Counted from the stretch's first letter, positions 8,300 through 17,853 are shown. The stretch: DNA of 64,000 bases from Nitratireductor indicus C115 (GCF_000300515.1 NZ_AMSI01000013.1:1-64000), one strand, 5' to 3'. Numbers and translations are program-made. The notes: generated by a model not told the origin, from the letters alone.

Positions 8300-11149
8300 A
8301 TGCTTGAAAAGAATTACGACGCTGCGAGCGTCGAGCCGAAAATCGCCGAATTCTGGGAAGAGGCAGGGGCCTTCAAGGCCGGCGCCGGAGCAGAGCGCGG
8401 CGCGGAAACCTTTACCATCGTGATTCCGCCGCCGAACGTGACCGGCTCCCTGCACATGGGCCATGCGCTCAACAACACCTTGCAGGACGTCATGGTCCGT
8501 TTCGAGCGCATGCGCGGCAAGGATGTGCTTTGGCAGCCGGGCATGGATCATGCCGGCATCGCCACCCAGATGGTCGTGGAGCGTCAGCTTGCCGCCAGGC
8601 AGGAGCATCGCCGTGATCTCGGCCGCGAAAAATTCGTCGAGAAGGTCTGGGAATGGAAGGCGGAATCCGGCGGCGCGATCATGAACCAGCTCAAGCGGCT
8701 GGGCGCTTCCTGCGACTGGTCTCGTGAACGTTTCACCATGGACGAAGGGCTCTCGAAAGCTGTCGTCGAGGTGTTTGTCTCGCTCTACAAGGACGGCCTG
8801 ATCTACAAGGACAAGCGCCTCGTCAATTGGGATCCGAAGCTCCTGACCGCGATCTCCGATCTTGAGGTCGAGCAGGTCGAGACGAACGGCAATCTTTGGC
8901 ATTTCCGCTATCCTCTCGCCGATGGCGTTACCTATCAGCATCCCTACAAGCTGGATGAGGAGGGCAATCGCATTGCCTGGCGTCCTTCGGATGGCGAGCC
9001 TGCCGGTTATGAGACGCGCGACTATATCGTCGTCGCAACGACCCGGCCTGAAACGATGCTCGGCGATTCAGGCGTTGCCGTTCATCCCGGCGACCCACGC
9101 TATAAGGGGTTGATCGGAAAGCATGTCCTCCTGCCGCTCGTTGGTCGACGCATTCCGATCGTCGGCGACGAATATCCCGATCCCGAGGCTGGCACCGGCG
9201 CGGTGAAGATGACGCCCGCCCACGATTTCAACGATTTCGAGGTCGGCAAGCGCCACGATCTCGCGCAGATCAACGTCATGACCGTCGACGGTGCCATCAC
9301 GCTCCGGGACAATGAGGCGTTTTTGGACGGCCTTGCCGTTACCGATGCGCTGGCGGCCACAATTGCGGCCCTCGATGGCCAGGAGCGTTTCGAGGCGCGC
9401 AAGATCGTTGTGGCGATGATGGAGGAAGCAGGTCTTCTCGAAAAGGTCGAGCCGCACAAGCATATGGTGCCCCACGGCGACCGTGGCGGCGTGCCTATCG
9501 AACCTTTCCTGACTGATCAATGGTATGTCGATGCCAAGACGCTGGCCAAGCCTGCGATTGCTTCAGTGCGCGAAGGACGCACGAACTTCGTGCCGAAGAA
9601 CTGGGAAAAGACCTATTTCGAGTGGATGGAGAATATCCAGCCCTGGTGCGTCTCTCGCCAGCTCTGGTGGGGACATCAGATTCCCGCCTGGTACGGTCCG
9701 GACGGACAGGTCTTCGTCGAAAAGGACGAGGAAACCGCGCTCGAGGCGGCCATCCAGCATTATATCGCCCATGAAGGCCCATGGAAAGCATGGGTCGAGG
9801 AGAAGCTCGAAAACTTCAAGCCGGGTGAAATCCTGACACGCGACGAGGATGTGCTGGACACCTGGTTCTCCTCCGCACTCTGGCCGTTCTCGACACTTGG
9901 CTGGCCGGATAAGACCCCGGAGCTCGACCGCTATTACCCGACTTCGGTTCTGGTCACCGGGTTCGATATTATTTTCTTCTGGGTTGCCCGCATGATGATG
10001 ATGGGCATGCACTTCATGAAGGAAGAGCCGTTCCACACGGTCTATGTCCACGCCCTGGTGCGCGACAAGTCCGGGGCCAAGATGTCGAAGTCGAAAGGCA
10101 ACGTCATCGATCCTCTGGAACTGATCGACGAGTATGGCGCCGATGCGCTCCGCTTCACGCTCGCCATCATGGCCGCGCAGGGGCGCGACGTGAAGCTCGA
10201 TCCGGCTCGTGTCGCAGGATACCGCAATTTCGGCACCAAGCTGTGGAATGCCACGCGCTTCGCAGAGATGAACGGTGTGGCCCGCGATCCCGGTTTCAGG
10301 CCGCAGGATGCGAAGCTTGCCATCAACCGCTGGATCCTGACCGAGCTGACACGTGCTGCGCGCGCGATCACCGAAGGCATCGAGGCCTATCGCTTCAACG
10401 AAGCGGCCGGTGCTGCCTATCGGTTCGTATGGAGCCTTTTCTGCGACTGGTATCTGGAACTCCTGAAGCCGGTCTTCGCCGGCTCGGACGAAGCGGCCAA
10501 GGCCGAGGCGCGGGCATGCGCCGCCTATGTCCTCGATGAGACGTACAAGCTCCTGCATCCGATGATGCCTTTCATGACGGAGGAGCTGTGGTCGCATACG
10601 GGTGGAGACGTGGGGCGTGAGGAGCTCCTCATGCTGTCGCGCTGGCCGGAGCTCTCCTTCGAGGATGAGGATGCGGCAGCTGACATCAATTGGCTCGTGG
10701 ATATCGTTTCGGGCATCCGTTCGGTGCGCTCGGAAATGAACGTGCCGCCGGCAGCGACCGCTCCGCTTGTGGCGGTCGGCGCGGATGAGACGACCCGGGC
10801 ACGCATCGCCCGTCACGACCCGGCCATTCGCCGTCTTGCCCGCGTGAGCGAGGTCGGTTTTGCGGCCGATTCTCCCAAAGGGGCGGCCCAGATCGTTCTG
10901 GGGGAGGCCACATTCTGCCTGCCGCTGGGAGACTTGATCGACCTGTCCGCCGAGACTGCACGTCTCGAAAAGGAGATCGGCAAGGTGCAGGGCGAAATGC
11001 AGCGACTGGAAAAGAAGCTTGGCAACGAAAAATTCGTTGCCAATGCGCCCGAGGAGATCGTGGCGGCCGAGCGCGAGAAGCTCGCGGAATTCGCCGAATC
11101 TCGAACCAAGCTTGAAGCGGCTCTCGCCAGGGTACGCGACGCAGGCTGA
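8300..11149 (+). CDS. valS: Valyl-tRNA synthetase
   Basis: 949 residues, normal for the enzyme. Class I signatures are present: [15 protein letters not shown] (the HIGH motif as HMGH, near residue 52) and [14 protein letters not shown] (KMSKS). The editing-domain region includes [18 protein letters not shown]. The C-terminus has the arm-like coiled coil [20 protein letters not shown] typical of ValRS. The ATG at 8300 was chosen at the conserved start [20 protein letters not shown]. It charges tRNA-Val with valine in the cytoplasm. Confidence 0.98.
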   Translation: MLEKNYDAASVEPKIAEFWEEAGAFKAGAGAERGAETFTIVIPPPNVTGSLHMGHALNNTLQDVMVRFERMRGKDVLWQPGMDHAGIATQMVVERQLAARQEHRRDLGREKFVEKVWEWKAESGGAIMNQLKRLGASCDWSRERFTMDEGLSKAVVEVFVSLYKDGLIYKDKRLVNWDPKLLTAISDLEVEQVETNGNLWHFRYPLADGVTYQHPYKLDEEGNRIAWRPSDGEPAGYETRDYIVVATTRPETMLGDSGVAVHPGDPRYKGLIGKHVLLPLVGRRIPIVGDEYPDPEAGTGAVKMTPAHDFNDFEVGKRHDLAQINVMTVDGAITLRDNEAFLDGLAVTDALAATIAALDGQERFEARKIVVAMMEEAGLLEKVEPHKHMVPHGDRGGVPIEPFLTDQWYVDAKTLAKPAIASVREGRTNFVPKNWEKTYFEWMENIQPWCVSRQLWWGHQIPAWYGPDGQVFVEKDEETALEAAIQHYIAHEGPWKAWVEEKLENFKPGEILTRDEDVLDTWFSSALWPFSTLGWPDKTPELDRYYPTSVLVTGFDIIFFWVARMMMMGMHFMKEEPFHTVYVHALVRDKSGAKMSKSKGNVIDPLELIDEYGADALRFTLAIMAAQGRDVKLDPARVAGYRNFGTKLWNATRFAEMNGVARDPGFRPQDAKLAINRWILTELTRAARAITEGIEAYRFNEAAGAAYRFVWSLFCDWYLELLKPVFAGSDEAAKAEARACAAYVLDETYKLLHPMMPFMTEELWSHTGGDVGREELLMLSRWPELSFEDEDAAADINWLVDIVSGIRSVRSEMNVPPAATAPLVAVGADETTRARIARHDPAIRRLARVSEVGFAADSPKGAAQIVLGEATFCLPLGDLIDLSAETARLEKEIGKVQGEMQRLEKKLGNEKFVANAPEEIVAAEREKLAEFAESRTKLEAALARVRDAG

Positions 11150-11169
11150 GCCGGAAGGCGAGGATATTT

Positions 11170-11203
11170 CAGGGCCGCATCGCAGGCAGGCGATGCGGCC
11201 CTG
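11170..11203 (+). terminator. Hairpin after valS
   Basis: CAGGGCCGCATCGC (11170-11183) and GCGATGCGGCCCTG (11190-11203) form a perfect 14-bp stem with a 6-nt loop. There is no strong T run, so it may act as an mRNA-stabilising or weak terminator hairpin. The rest of the 389-bp gap before fadL holds a TTGACA (11324-11329) / TATGGC (11346-11351) promoter-like pair and the palindrome at 11435. Confidence 0.55.
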
Positions 11204-11434
11204 ATTCGTGAACGACGCCCGCAAACCTTCCAAACCGGAGTAAAACGGTGCCGTTTCAAGGATCGCCGCTGCATTTGCGTCTAAATTCCTAGGGTTGTGG
11301 TATTTGTGCCACTCTTGCTCAACTTTGACATGGAACCGTCACGAACTATGGCGATTTTAAGCCAATTTTACGGCTTTCAATGGCTCTATCGGGTTCACGC
11401 ACACGCTGTTTGCGTTGCTTCATGCGCGATTTCC

Positions 11435-11450
11435 CTTACGTAAACGTAAG
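11435..11450. promoter_or_regulatory. LiuR-like MerR-family operator upstream of fadL
   Basis: CTTACGTAAACGTAAG has 7-bp inverted arms (CTTACGT / ACGTAAG) around a 2-bp centre. As I recall it, the TTACGT-n2-ACGTAA core is the consensus for LiuR-type MerR regulators of branched-chain amino acid and fatty acid breakdown in proteobacteria. It lies 88 bp before a FadL-type porin, which fits that role. No liuR gene is in the window. Confidence 0.5.
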
Positions 11451-11538
11451 TGGAAGGTGCGACAATCTGTACTCGGTATGATTGAGGTCGCGCATCACGC
11501 TGCTATCTTCATTCCACCAACTGGAGGAGAGGGTTTTC

Positions 11539-12639
11539 ATGCGTTCCATTTGCATTGCTTCAGCAGCGGCAATGTTCGTCGGTTCCGTGGCAACCGCCAG
11601 CGCAGGCGGCTTTTCGCGTGGCACGGCCGACACGGACATCCTTTATGAGGACGGCAATTTCAACATGCGGGCTGGCGCGATCATCGTCGTGCCAACGCAG
11701 AAGTTCAAAACCGCACCCAACGTGCAGTTTGCCCCGGGCCTCGCCGGCACGAACTATCTGGGCAATTACGTCATCCCGTCAGGGGCCGTTAAGCTGAAGA
11801 TCAGCGATGCCTTGTCGTGTGCCGGAACCTATACGGACGCCTATGGCGCCAATTCGGCCTATGCGGTGCCTTATGGCGCTACTGCGTTGCTGAACGAGGA
11901 GTTCACCGTCACCGAATTCGGCGCAACCTGCGCCGCCTTCTTCGATATGGGCCGGGGCCGCCTGTCGGTTCTGGGGGGGGCCTTTATCGAGCAGTTCAAT
12001 TACGATGCGACCGCCCAGGGCGGCGCTCTTGATCTCGGTCTGAACAGCACCGCCTATGGCTGGCGCGCCGGGCTGGGATATGAAATTCCTGAAATCGCCT
12101 TCCGCGCCCAGCTTCTCTACCGGTCCGGCACCAGCCACTCGGCAACGGGAACGGCCAACGGCCTTCCGATTGCGGCCGGCAGCGGTGAGTTGCCGCAGAC
12201 CGTCGAACTGAAGGTTCAGTCGGGTATAGCCCCCGGTTGGCTCGCCTTCGGTTCGGTCAAGTGGATGGACTGGTCCGTCAACGAGACGTTGCAGGTTACG
12301 ATTAATGGCGCGCCGCTACCGCCGAACCAGTATTACTGGCGCGATGGCTGGACGATTACCGGCGGTATCGGTCATGCCTTTACCGAGAATGTCTCCGGCA
12401 GCCTCAGCGTTCAGTGGGACCGTGGCGTGGCCAACGGATATGATTTCCGCACGGACAAATGGCTGGTGGCGGCAGGCGTGGGCATGAAGGATGCCATGGG
12501 TGGCGAGTTGCGGCTGGGCGCTGCGGTTTCCTACCTGAATTCGGCCGAAGTGACGGCTCTCGACGCCGTCCATAGGGGCGCCTCCGTGGATTCGGGCTGG
12601 GCCGCTCTCTTCTCTGCCAACTACAAGGTCAAATGGTAA
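11539..12639 (+). CDS. FadL-type outer membrane lipid/hydrophobic compound transporter
   Basis: 366 residues with a Sec signal peptide (MRSICIASAAAMFVGSVATA). The mature protein begins SAGGFSRGTADTDILYEDGN, the family's N-terminal hatch with an aromatic/Gly-rich segment, and alternates beta strands to a C-terminal aromatic-ended strand (WAALFSANYKVKW). FadL family channels take up long-chain fatty acids or other hydrophobic compounds. The ATG at 11539 follows GGAGGAGA (11523-11530). The upstream palindrome suggests control by a LiuR/FadR-type regulator. Confidence 0.9.
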   Translation: MRSICIASAAAMFVGSVATASAGGFSRGTADTDILYEDGNFNMRAGAIIVVPTQKFKTAPNVQFAPGLAGTNYLGNYVIPSGAVKLKISDALSCAGTYTDAYGANSAYAVPYGATALLNEEFTVTEFGATCAAFFDMGRGRLSVLGGAFIEQFNYDATAQGGALDLGLNSTAYGWRAGLGYEIPEIAFRAQLLYRSGTSHSATGTANGLPIAAGSGELPQTVELKVQSGIAPGWLAFGSVKWMDWSVNETLQVTINGAPLPPNQYYWRDGWTITGGIGHAFTENVSGSLSVQWDRGVANGYDFRTDKWLVAAGVGMKDAMGGELRLGAAVSYLNSAEVTALDAVHRGASVDSGWAALFSANYKVKW

Positions 12640-12667
12640 GTTCTCCGACCTCCTGAAACGGAAAACT

Positions 12668-12695
12668 GACCCGGCCCTGTGCCGGGTCTTTTTTT
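12668..12695 (+). terminator. Rho-independent terminator of fadL
   Basis: GACCCGGC (12668-12675) pairs with GCCGGGTC (12681-12688) around a CCTGT loop, followed by seven T (12689-12695). It isolates fadL from terC. Confidence 0.92.
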
Positions 12696-12862
12696 GCCTG
12701 CCATTTTGTCGTCCTTGTTCAGCAGCGCGCTGGCCCGGGAAGCGGGGCTTGTAAACAGTCGGATTCTGGCGCACATATAGGCCAGTCACCCGGCCCGGGC
12801 CCCTCTGGCAGGCAAGGCGTTGCCTGTGATGTCGGACCGCACGACAACGCGCAGACGCAGCG

Positions 12863-12885
12863 CATTTTTCGTTTCCTGAAAAATG
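12863..12885 (+). promoter_or_regulatory. Hairpin enclosing the terC start codon
   Basis: CATTTTTC (12863-12870) is exactly complementary to GAAAAATG (12878-12885), and the ATG of that arm is the terC start codon. The loop is GTTTCCT and no clear Shine-Dalgarno sequence lies before the start. A second perfect hairpin, CAGGCAA/TTGCCTG, sits at 12809-12826. Together they suggest translational control in the 187-nt leader. I could not match it to the yybP-ykoY manganese riboswitch. Confidence 0.4.
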
Positions 12886-13821
12886 ACCATTCATGATTGG
12901 CTGTGGCCTGGATTCCTGGCCTTTGTGGCCGTGATCCTGTTCGTCGACCTGTTCGTTCTCCATCGACGTGATCACGTTATCACCACCCGTGAGGCCTTGA
13001 AGACCGTTGCGGGTTATGTGGCGCTGGCAATGATTTTTGCTGTTGGTGTCTTCTATTTCGGTGGCAAGGATCGCGGCGCCGAGTTTCTGACGGGATACCT
13101 CATCGAGCAGGCGCTCTCCCTCGACAATATCTTCGTGATCGCCCTGATCTTCACCTATTTCAAGGTTCCTGCCGAGGCGCAGTATCGCGTGCTTTTCTAT
13201 GGCATTGTCGGTGCCATCCTGATGCGCTTGTCCCTCATTGTTCCCGGGGTGAAGCTGGTCGATCATTTCATGATTGTCGGCATGGCGCTGGGCGCTCTCC
13301 TTGTCTTCTCCGGCTACAAGATGATGACGTCGGGAGACGATATGGTCGATCCGGGCGAAAGTCGCATCGTCAAGTTCCTTATGAAGACGGGCCGCGTCAC
13401 CACCGAATATGAGGGGTCGAAATTTTTCACGCGCCGCAACGGTCTCCTGTTCATGACGCCGCTTTTTGTGGTGCTGGTGACGGTCGAGGTGACGGATCTC
13501 ATTTTCGCGGTCGATTCCATTCCTGCGGTATTGGCGGTTTCCCGCGACCCGTTCATCGTGTTCTCATCGAACGTGTTCGCCGTTATGGGCTTGAGGGCAT
13601 TGTTCTTTGTGCTTTCGGGAATGATGCGAACCTTCAGGCATCTGAAGACCGGACTTTCGCTGGTCTTGATCTTCATCGGCTTGAAAATGCTTGCCGCCCA
13701 CTGGGTCAAGATTCCTTCGCCATTCGCTCTCACGGTCACGGTGCTTCTGATTGGAGGCTCGATCGTCGCATCGATTATTGCGCGCAAGCGTGAGGAAGAT
13801 CGGGCTGGTGCAGGCGGTTAG
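12883..13821 (+). CDS. TerC/Alx family integral membrane protein
   Basis: 312 residues with seven or eight membrane helices. The family signature EQALSLDNIFVIALIF and the second acidic motif DLIFAVDSIPAVLAVS carry the conserved Asp/Asn residues thought to bind metal. Relatives (Alx, TerC) have been linked to manganese export and tellurite resistance; manganese handling is the likelier role for a chromosomal single gene. The start is unusual in lacking an obvious ribosome binding site and lying within a hairpin. Confidence 0.93.
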   Translation: MTIHDWLWPGFLAFVAVILFVDLFVLHRRDHVITTREALKTVAGYVALAMIFAVGVFYFGGKDRGAEFLTGYLIEQALSLDNIFVIALIFTYFKVPAEAQYRVLFYGIVGAILMRLSLIVPGVKLVDHFMIVGMALGALLVFSGYKMMTSGDDMVDPGESRIVKFLMKTGRVTTEYEGSKFFTRRNGLLFMTPLFVVLVTVEVTDLIFAVDSIPAVLAVSRDPFIVFSSNVFAVMGLRALFFVLSGMMRTFRHLKTGLSLVLIFIGLKMLAAHWVKIPSPFALTVTVLLIGGSIVASIIARKREEDRAGAGG

Positions 13822-13920
13822 AACGCCCCTCGCGCCTCCAAGAGGACGCAAGGGCTCCAGCCGAGGCGGCCTCCCGCTCGTATCGACGCTGTCCGGTTTC
13901 CTGATGCGGAGAGGCAAGGG

Positions 13921-13943
13921 AAGGGGCGTTTGCGCCCCTTTTT
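13921..13943 (+). terminator. Terminator of terC
   Basis: AAGGGGCG (13921-13928) pairs with CGCCCCTT (13933-13940) with a TTTG loop, then three T. It is about 100 bp after the stop codon. Confidence 0.75.
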
Positions 13944-14511
13944 GATCACGCAATGTAACCGACTATGTCATTGCGTGGGCGCCTGTGTTCATTTCGCAAC
14001 AGTTTCTCAATAAGCAATCGGTTAAAAAGGAGCGGGGTCGGAACGCCAATTTCCCGCCATAAACCCGGCGCATCGAAATCTCAAAGACGCGCCGAACCTG
14101 ACCGGAAGTCTTGAGAAGAACTGCCGCGCACGCGGCCAGGGTGAAAATGAACGCGAAAGCAATGTCTGGGGCAAAGCTTCCAAGCCTTTGTAAGGCAAGG
14201 GTCTCCGTGCGAATGATGCGCGGTAAGGGCATGTCTTTGACGGACTTTGTGTTCGCTGGCCGTAGAATTGCCGAAAAGCGGCGGAATCCTCTCGGCAACG
14301 AAGGGTATCCGGTTCGTGTCGCCATCAATGGTGAGTTCGCCACCGGCTTTGGCCCGGTCGCTCGCGGAAACGGTTCTGCCGTCCACCGGGCGCAATGGAA
14401 ACCGCGCGAGACGGTTCGCCGTCTTGCAGCGATTGGAAGATGTGCTTCTGCTGTAGCCTTGACGCGCAATGGCGCGGCGGCTGCGTGGGGCTAAGAAAGA
14501 AACGCAGGATC
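13944..14511. other. 568-bp gap upstream of exoR
   Basis: No convincing gene is seen. The best candidate is a minus-strand frame 13963-14232 (89 codons from ATG at 14232) with one hydrophobic stretch, DIAFAFIFTLAACAAVLL, but no good ribosome binding site and a basic, Arg-rich remainder, so it is not called. The gap probably holds the exoR promoter and a long leader; I could not identify its elements. Confidence 0.4.
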
Positions 14512-15318
14512 ATGCGGATATTTGAAACAGGCAAGGCAGCGGTTTTAGCGGGACTTGTGGCTTCCGCGATGGTGGCGTTGCCCGAAGCGGCCCTGGCGCT
14601 CGATGAGAAAGCCGTCATCAAGGAGCCGGAGCAGCGCAGCCCGTGGGCTGTGTTCCGGTTCGGCTTTTCCGCTTACAAGCGCGGCGAGAAGCAGGAAGCG
14701 ATGGAGGCCTATCGCTATGCTGCCGAGAACGGCCAGGTTGGCGCCCGGTGGAAGCTGGCGCGCATGTATGCCGAGGGTGATGGGGTCACACGCAACGATT
14801 ACGAAGCCTTCAAGTTCTTCTCCGCTGTGGCACAGCAGGATGTGCGTCCGGGCAGCCCGGACGAAACCTATGTCTCGGATGCGCTGGTCGCGCTTGGAAA
14901 ATACCTGCAGACGGGCATTCCCAACAGCCCGATCCGGGCCAACCCGCTGGCCGCGCAGGAGCATTTCATGCGGGCCGCCGCAACCTACCGCAATTCCGAA
15001 GCCCAGTATCAGGTCGGCAAGATGTTCCTGTCGGGCGAGGGCGTTGCCAAGAGCGTCCAGCAGGCCGCGCGCTGGTTCCAGCTTGCTGCCGAAAAGGGGC
15101 ATGCCGGAGCCCAGGCCACGCTTGGCCACATTCTTTTCGAGAGCGGCAAGATTGTGAAGGGGCTCGCGATGATGACGGCTGCTCTCGATTACGCCTCTCC
15201 TTCCGATATCGGCTGGATTCGCGCCATGCAGGAGCAGGCTTTCGCGCTTGCCGGCGAATCCGACCGCCGCACGGCGATTGCGCTGGCCCATGATCTGCGC
15301 GACAACGGCCTCGACTGA
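14512..15318 (+). CDS. exoR: ExoR-like periplasmic Sel1-repeat regulator
   Basis: 268 residues, the same length I recall for Sinorhizobium ExoR. A signal peptide (cleavage near ALALDEK) is followed by Sel1/TPR-like repeats, for example FRFGFSAYKRGEKQEAMEAY, ARWKLARMYAEGDGVTRNDY and AQYQVGKMFLSGEGVAKSVQ. In rhizobia ExoR binds the sensor ExoS in the periplasm and holds the ExoS-ChvI two-component system off, controlling succinoglycan, motility and acid response; the Brucella counterpart system is BvrRS. The start at 14512 has GCAGGA just upstream. It ends in a strong terminator that overlaps the opposing gene. Confidence 0.9.
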   Translation: MRIFETGKAAVLAGLVASAMVALPEAALALDEKAVIKEPEQRSPWAVFRFGFSAYKRGEKQEAMEAYRYAAENGQVGARWKLARMYAEGDGVTRNDYEAFKFFSAVAQQDVRPGSPDETYVSDALVALGKYLQTGIPNSPIRANPLAAQEHFMRAAATYRNSEAQYQVGKMFLSGEGVAKSVQQAARWFQLAAEKGHAGAQATLGHILFESGKIVKGLAMMTAALDYASPSDIGWIRAMQEQAFALAGESDRRTAIALAHDLRDNGLD

Positions 15319-15365
15319 TCGACTGGGTGCACTGCGCTCGGTCCAATAATTCCACAACCGGAATG

Positions 15366-15387
15366 GGGCGCTTCAGGCGCCCTTTTT
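15366..15387 (+). terminator. Terminator of exoR
   Basis: GGGCGC (15366-15371) pairs with GCGCCC (15377-15382), then five T. It overlaps the last codons of the convergent gene at 15373-15669. Confidence 0.85.
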
Positions 15388-15669
15388 GTTTTGCGCTTGA
15401 AGGAGTGGGGGCTTCGGCGCGGGCGACTGGAGCCCGCTTATCCGTTCGCAGGATTGCCCGAGAAATTTCCACGAAGCATTGTTCAGGACCTTGTCGCAAC
15501 GCGCCAGTTGCGAACCTTGTGGAAGCTTCAGGCAGACGAGTTGGCCGTGTTTGTACTGTTCGCCGTTGGCGCGGCAAAGGCAATCCGCTTTGGCAGCGGA
15601 TGTGGCCGCTGCCATCATCAGAACGATCCCTCCGGCAAGCAGAAGGCATGGGCGCGATATCTGGACCAT
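15373..15669 (-). CDS. Small secreted Cys-containing protein of unknown function
   Basis: 98 residues from the ATG at 15669. A signal peptide (LLLAGGIVLMMAAATSAAKA) precedes a short mature domain with ADCLCRANGEQYKHGQLVCL, ARCDKVLNNASWK and GQSCERI, giving five cysteines likely to form disulfides in the periplasm. I do not recognise a named family. It is convergent with exoR, and its final codons (Lys-Lys-Gly-Ala) coincide with the exoR terminator stem and T tract. An upstream ATG at 15717 is possible but adds a poor N-terminus before the signal. Confidence 0.7.
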   Translation of the reverse strand: MVQISRPCLLLAGGIVLMMAAATSAAKADCLCRANGEQYKHGQLVCLKLPQGSQLARCDKVLNNASWKFLGQSCERISGLQSPAPKPPLLQAQNKKGA

Positions 15670-15761
15670 GATGGCCCATCCTACAGCATTTGTTGCCGCG
15701 TGTAATCTCCCTCGCACAACGCCTGCTTTTGACGGCGACGGCAGGTTTGGGCAGGCGGTCC

Positions 15762-16553
15762 TCAGGCGGGCTTGAGATCGAGCTCGACTGCGACCGGCAC
15801 ATGATCGGATGGCTTTTCCCAGGCGCGGGTATGCTTTTCAACCGCCACGGAAAGCAGATGATCCGCCGCTTCCGGCGAGAGCATCAGATGGTCGATGCGG
15901 ATGCCGTTGTTCTTTTGCCAGGAGCCGCCCTGATAATCCCAGAATGTGTAGACGCCGTCTTCGTCATTGACGGCGCGCAGCGCATCGGTGAAGCCGAGGC
16001 TCGCAAGCCGCTGAAATGCCTGGCGGCTTTCCGGCCTGAAAAGGGCATCGCCGACCCAGGCTTCGGGATGGCGCGCATCCCGCGGCTCGGGAATGACATT
16101 ATAGTCTCCGGCGAGCACCAGAGGCTCCTCGAGCGCCAACCGTTCTGACGCCCATTGCTCAAGGCGCTTCATCCAGCCCAGCTTATAGGGAAATTTCTCT
16201 GAATCGACGGGATTCCCGTTGGGCAGGTAGAGCGAGACCACGCGCAGAACACCCTTGTCGGTGGAGATCACGCCCTCGATGAAACGTGCCTGTTCGTCGC
16301 TGTCATCGCCGGGAAGGCCGCGATTGACCTCGTCGAAACGAACCTTCGACAAGAGTGCAACGCCATTGAAACCCTTCTGGCCATGAGTTTCCACGTGATA
16401 GCCGAGCGCTTCGATGGGTTCGCGCGGAAATTGCTCGTCGACGGATTTGATTTCCTGAAGGCATGCAATGTCGGGGGAAGCCTCTCCCAGCCAGTGCAGG
16501 AGGTTGTCGATGCGTGCCTTGACGCCGTTGATGTTCCAGGTTGCGACCTTCAT
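15762..16553 (-). CDS. xth: Exodeoxyribonuclease III
   Basis: 263 residues of the AP endonuclease/exonuclease III family. Visible catalytic motifs are ATWNINGVKARIDNLL (Asn), CLQEIKSVDEQFP (metal-binding Glu), LVLAGDYNVIPEPRD (Asp-Asn), GIRIDHLMLSP (Asp) and PSDHVPV (His). The ATG at 16553 was chosen over 16622 because MKVATWNINGV is the universal family start and GAGGG precedes it. It repairs abasic sites and trims 3' ends of damaged DNA. Confidence 0.96.
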   Translation of the reverse strand: MKVATWNINGVKARIDNLLHWLGEASPDIACLQEIKSVDEQFPREPIEALGYHVETHGQKGFNGVALLSKVRFDEVNRGLPGDDSDEQARFIEGVISTDKGVLRVVSLYLPNGNPVDSEKFPYKLGWMKRLEQWASERLALEEPLVLAGDYNVIPEPRDARHPEAWVGDALFRPESRQAFQRLASLGFTDALRAVNDEDGVYTFWDYQGGSWQKNNGIRIDHLMLSPEAADHLLSVAVEKHTRAWEKPSDHVPVAVELDLKPA

Positions 16554-16651
16554 GGGATCCCTCTTGCGGCTTTCCACTGTCTTAGGCGTGGCGCCGTTCC
16601 CCCGCAACCGGTGCGTGGGCATTACTGACAGACCATGACGGAATGGAAGGC

Positions 16652-17719
16652 TCAGGAGCCGCCGGCGATCTTCTGCAGACGGAAGGGCAACTCTGAAAGA
16701 AGCGCGTTCACATAGCGCTTTCTCTGATAAAGCCCGTTGAGCGAGACCCGCGCCAGTGCGGTTGGCTTCGACAGCGCGTCGCTCCCGATGAGCCCGGGCA
16801 TTGTCGTTACGGCCAGGTCGAAGCCTGCGGCAGCCGCCATAGCGATTTCCCGTTCTCCGACGGCTGCCCGGTACCCATAGGGATAAGCCAGGGTTCTGGG
16901 ATATCGACCGACATAGCGCTCAACGGCTTCGGCGGATTGCACCAGTTCATCACGCAACGCTCCGTCGCCGAGCTTGCGCAGATTGCGATGGCTCAATGTG
17001 TGCGCGCCGAAATGGGCGAGGGGGTCCCTGGCGAGCACGCCGAGCTCATCCGCATTCATGACCTGTTTTGCGGTTATGGCCAGCGGATCCACGCCGCAGG
17101 TTTTTGCAAGGGCATCGATGCGCGCAATCGCTGCCTCCTCGTCCCGGGCCTCCGTGACGAATGCCGCAAGCCGGTCGAAGGCGGCGATCTTGCGCAGATG
17201 CGTTGTCGTGTTCAGCTTTTGCTCGCCATGCCCGAAATCGAAGGAAAAGGCATCTGCATTGTCGACGATCTCGGCCGCCGTCTTCCACCATATGGAGCAG
17301 CGGCGCTCGACGAAGCCCGCCGTGATGAAGATCGTATAGGGAACGCCATAACGTCCGAACACGGGAGCCGCGTGTTCGGCATTGTCGCGATACCCGTCAT
17401 CGAGCGTGAAACAGGCATAGCGGCGCGTATCGCTTCGATCGGCAAGGCGCGCCGTAAGATCTTCGAGCGCAATGGGTGTCAGCCCGCTTTCGAGCGTCGC
17501 CTGAATGGCTTCTTCGAGAAATTGCGGCGTGATGCTGAGCCAGCTGTTCGGCGCTTCCGGATCGACCGGCTTGGGATCGACATGGTGAAGCGTGAAAATC
17601 ACGCCGCGCGCCTGCGGTTTCATGCCGAAGCCGGCGCGCTGCAGAAGTGCGGAGCCCTCGAGCCCCGCCCGGATGAGCCCATAGCGGGCAAATCTCTTGA
17701 AGGCCTGAAGGGGAAGCAT
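16652..17719 (-). CDS. Polysaccharide deacetylase family protein (NodB homology domain)
   Basis: 355 residues. The NodB-fold motif ACFTLDDGYRDNAEHAAPVF carries the catalytic Asp and metal-ligand Asp; the His motif appears as HFGAHTLSHRNLRKL. TLAYPYGYR matches the later family motif. The N-terminal 35 residues resemble a short basic targeting region rather than a clear signal peptide, so location is uncertain. Substrates in the family range from peptidoglycan to chitooligosaccharides and exopolysaccharides; none is indicated here. The gene is transcribed toward xth with a 98-bp gap. Confidence 0.88.
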   Translation of the reverse strand: MLPLQAFKRFARYGLIRAGLEGSALLQRAGFGMKPQARGVIFTLHHVDPKPVDPEAPNSWLSITPQFLEEAIQATLESGLTPIALEDLTARLADRSDTRRYACFTLDDGYRDNAEHAAPVFGRYGVPYTIFITAGFVERRCSIWWKTAAEIVDNADAFSFDFGHGEQKLNTTTHLRKIAAFDRLAAFVTEARDEEAAIARIDALAKTCGVDPLAITAKQVMNADELGVLARDPLAHFGAHTLSHRNLRKLGDGALRDELVQSAEAVERYVGRYPRTLAYPYGYRAAVGEREIAMAAAAGFDLAVTTMPGLIGSDALSKPTALARVSLNGLYQRKRYVNALLSELPFRLQKIAGGS

Positions 17720-17853
17720 GCCGATGGAGACGCCGCTAATGGTTGCCAGATTTGCCGTCGAGGCGATGTTTGCGGGCTATTTCGCCCCGATAGGCCTGAT
17801 CCAATCAGGAAAAGCTGAACAAATCGCTTCGTCAGTCCTTAAGAAGCGGATCG

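Noticed and set aside
9563-11233. 556-codon minus-strand frame opposite valS
   Set aside because: Antisense shadow of a well-supported synthetase gene; no family features.
12696-12882. yybP-ykoY manganese riboswitch upstream of terC
   Set aside because: The conserved GGGGAGUAG-type core and partner sequence are not visible; only simple hairpins are.
13963-14469. 168-codon minus-strand frame upstream of exoR
   Set aside because: The Arg-rich composition resembles the shadow frames seen elsewhere, with no ribosome binding site and no recognisable domain; only a shorter part with one hydrophobic stretch is even plausible.
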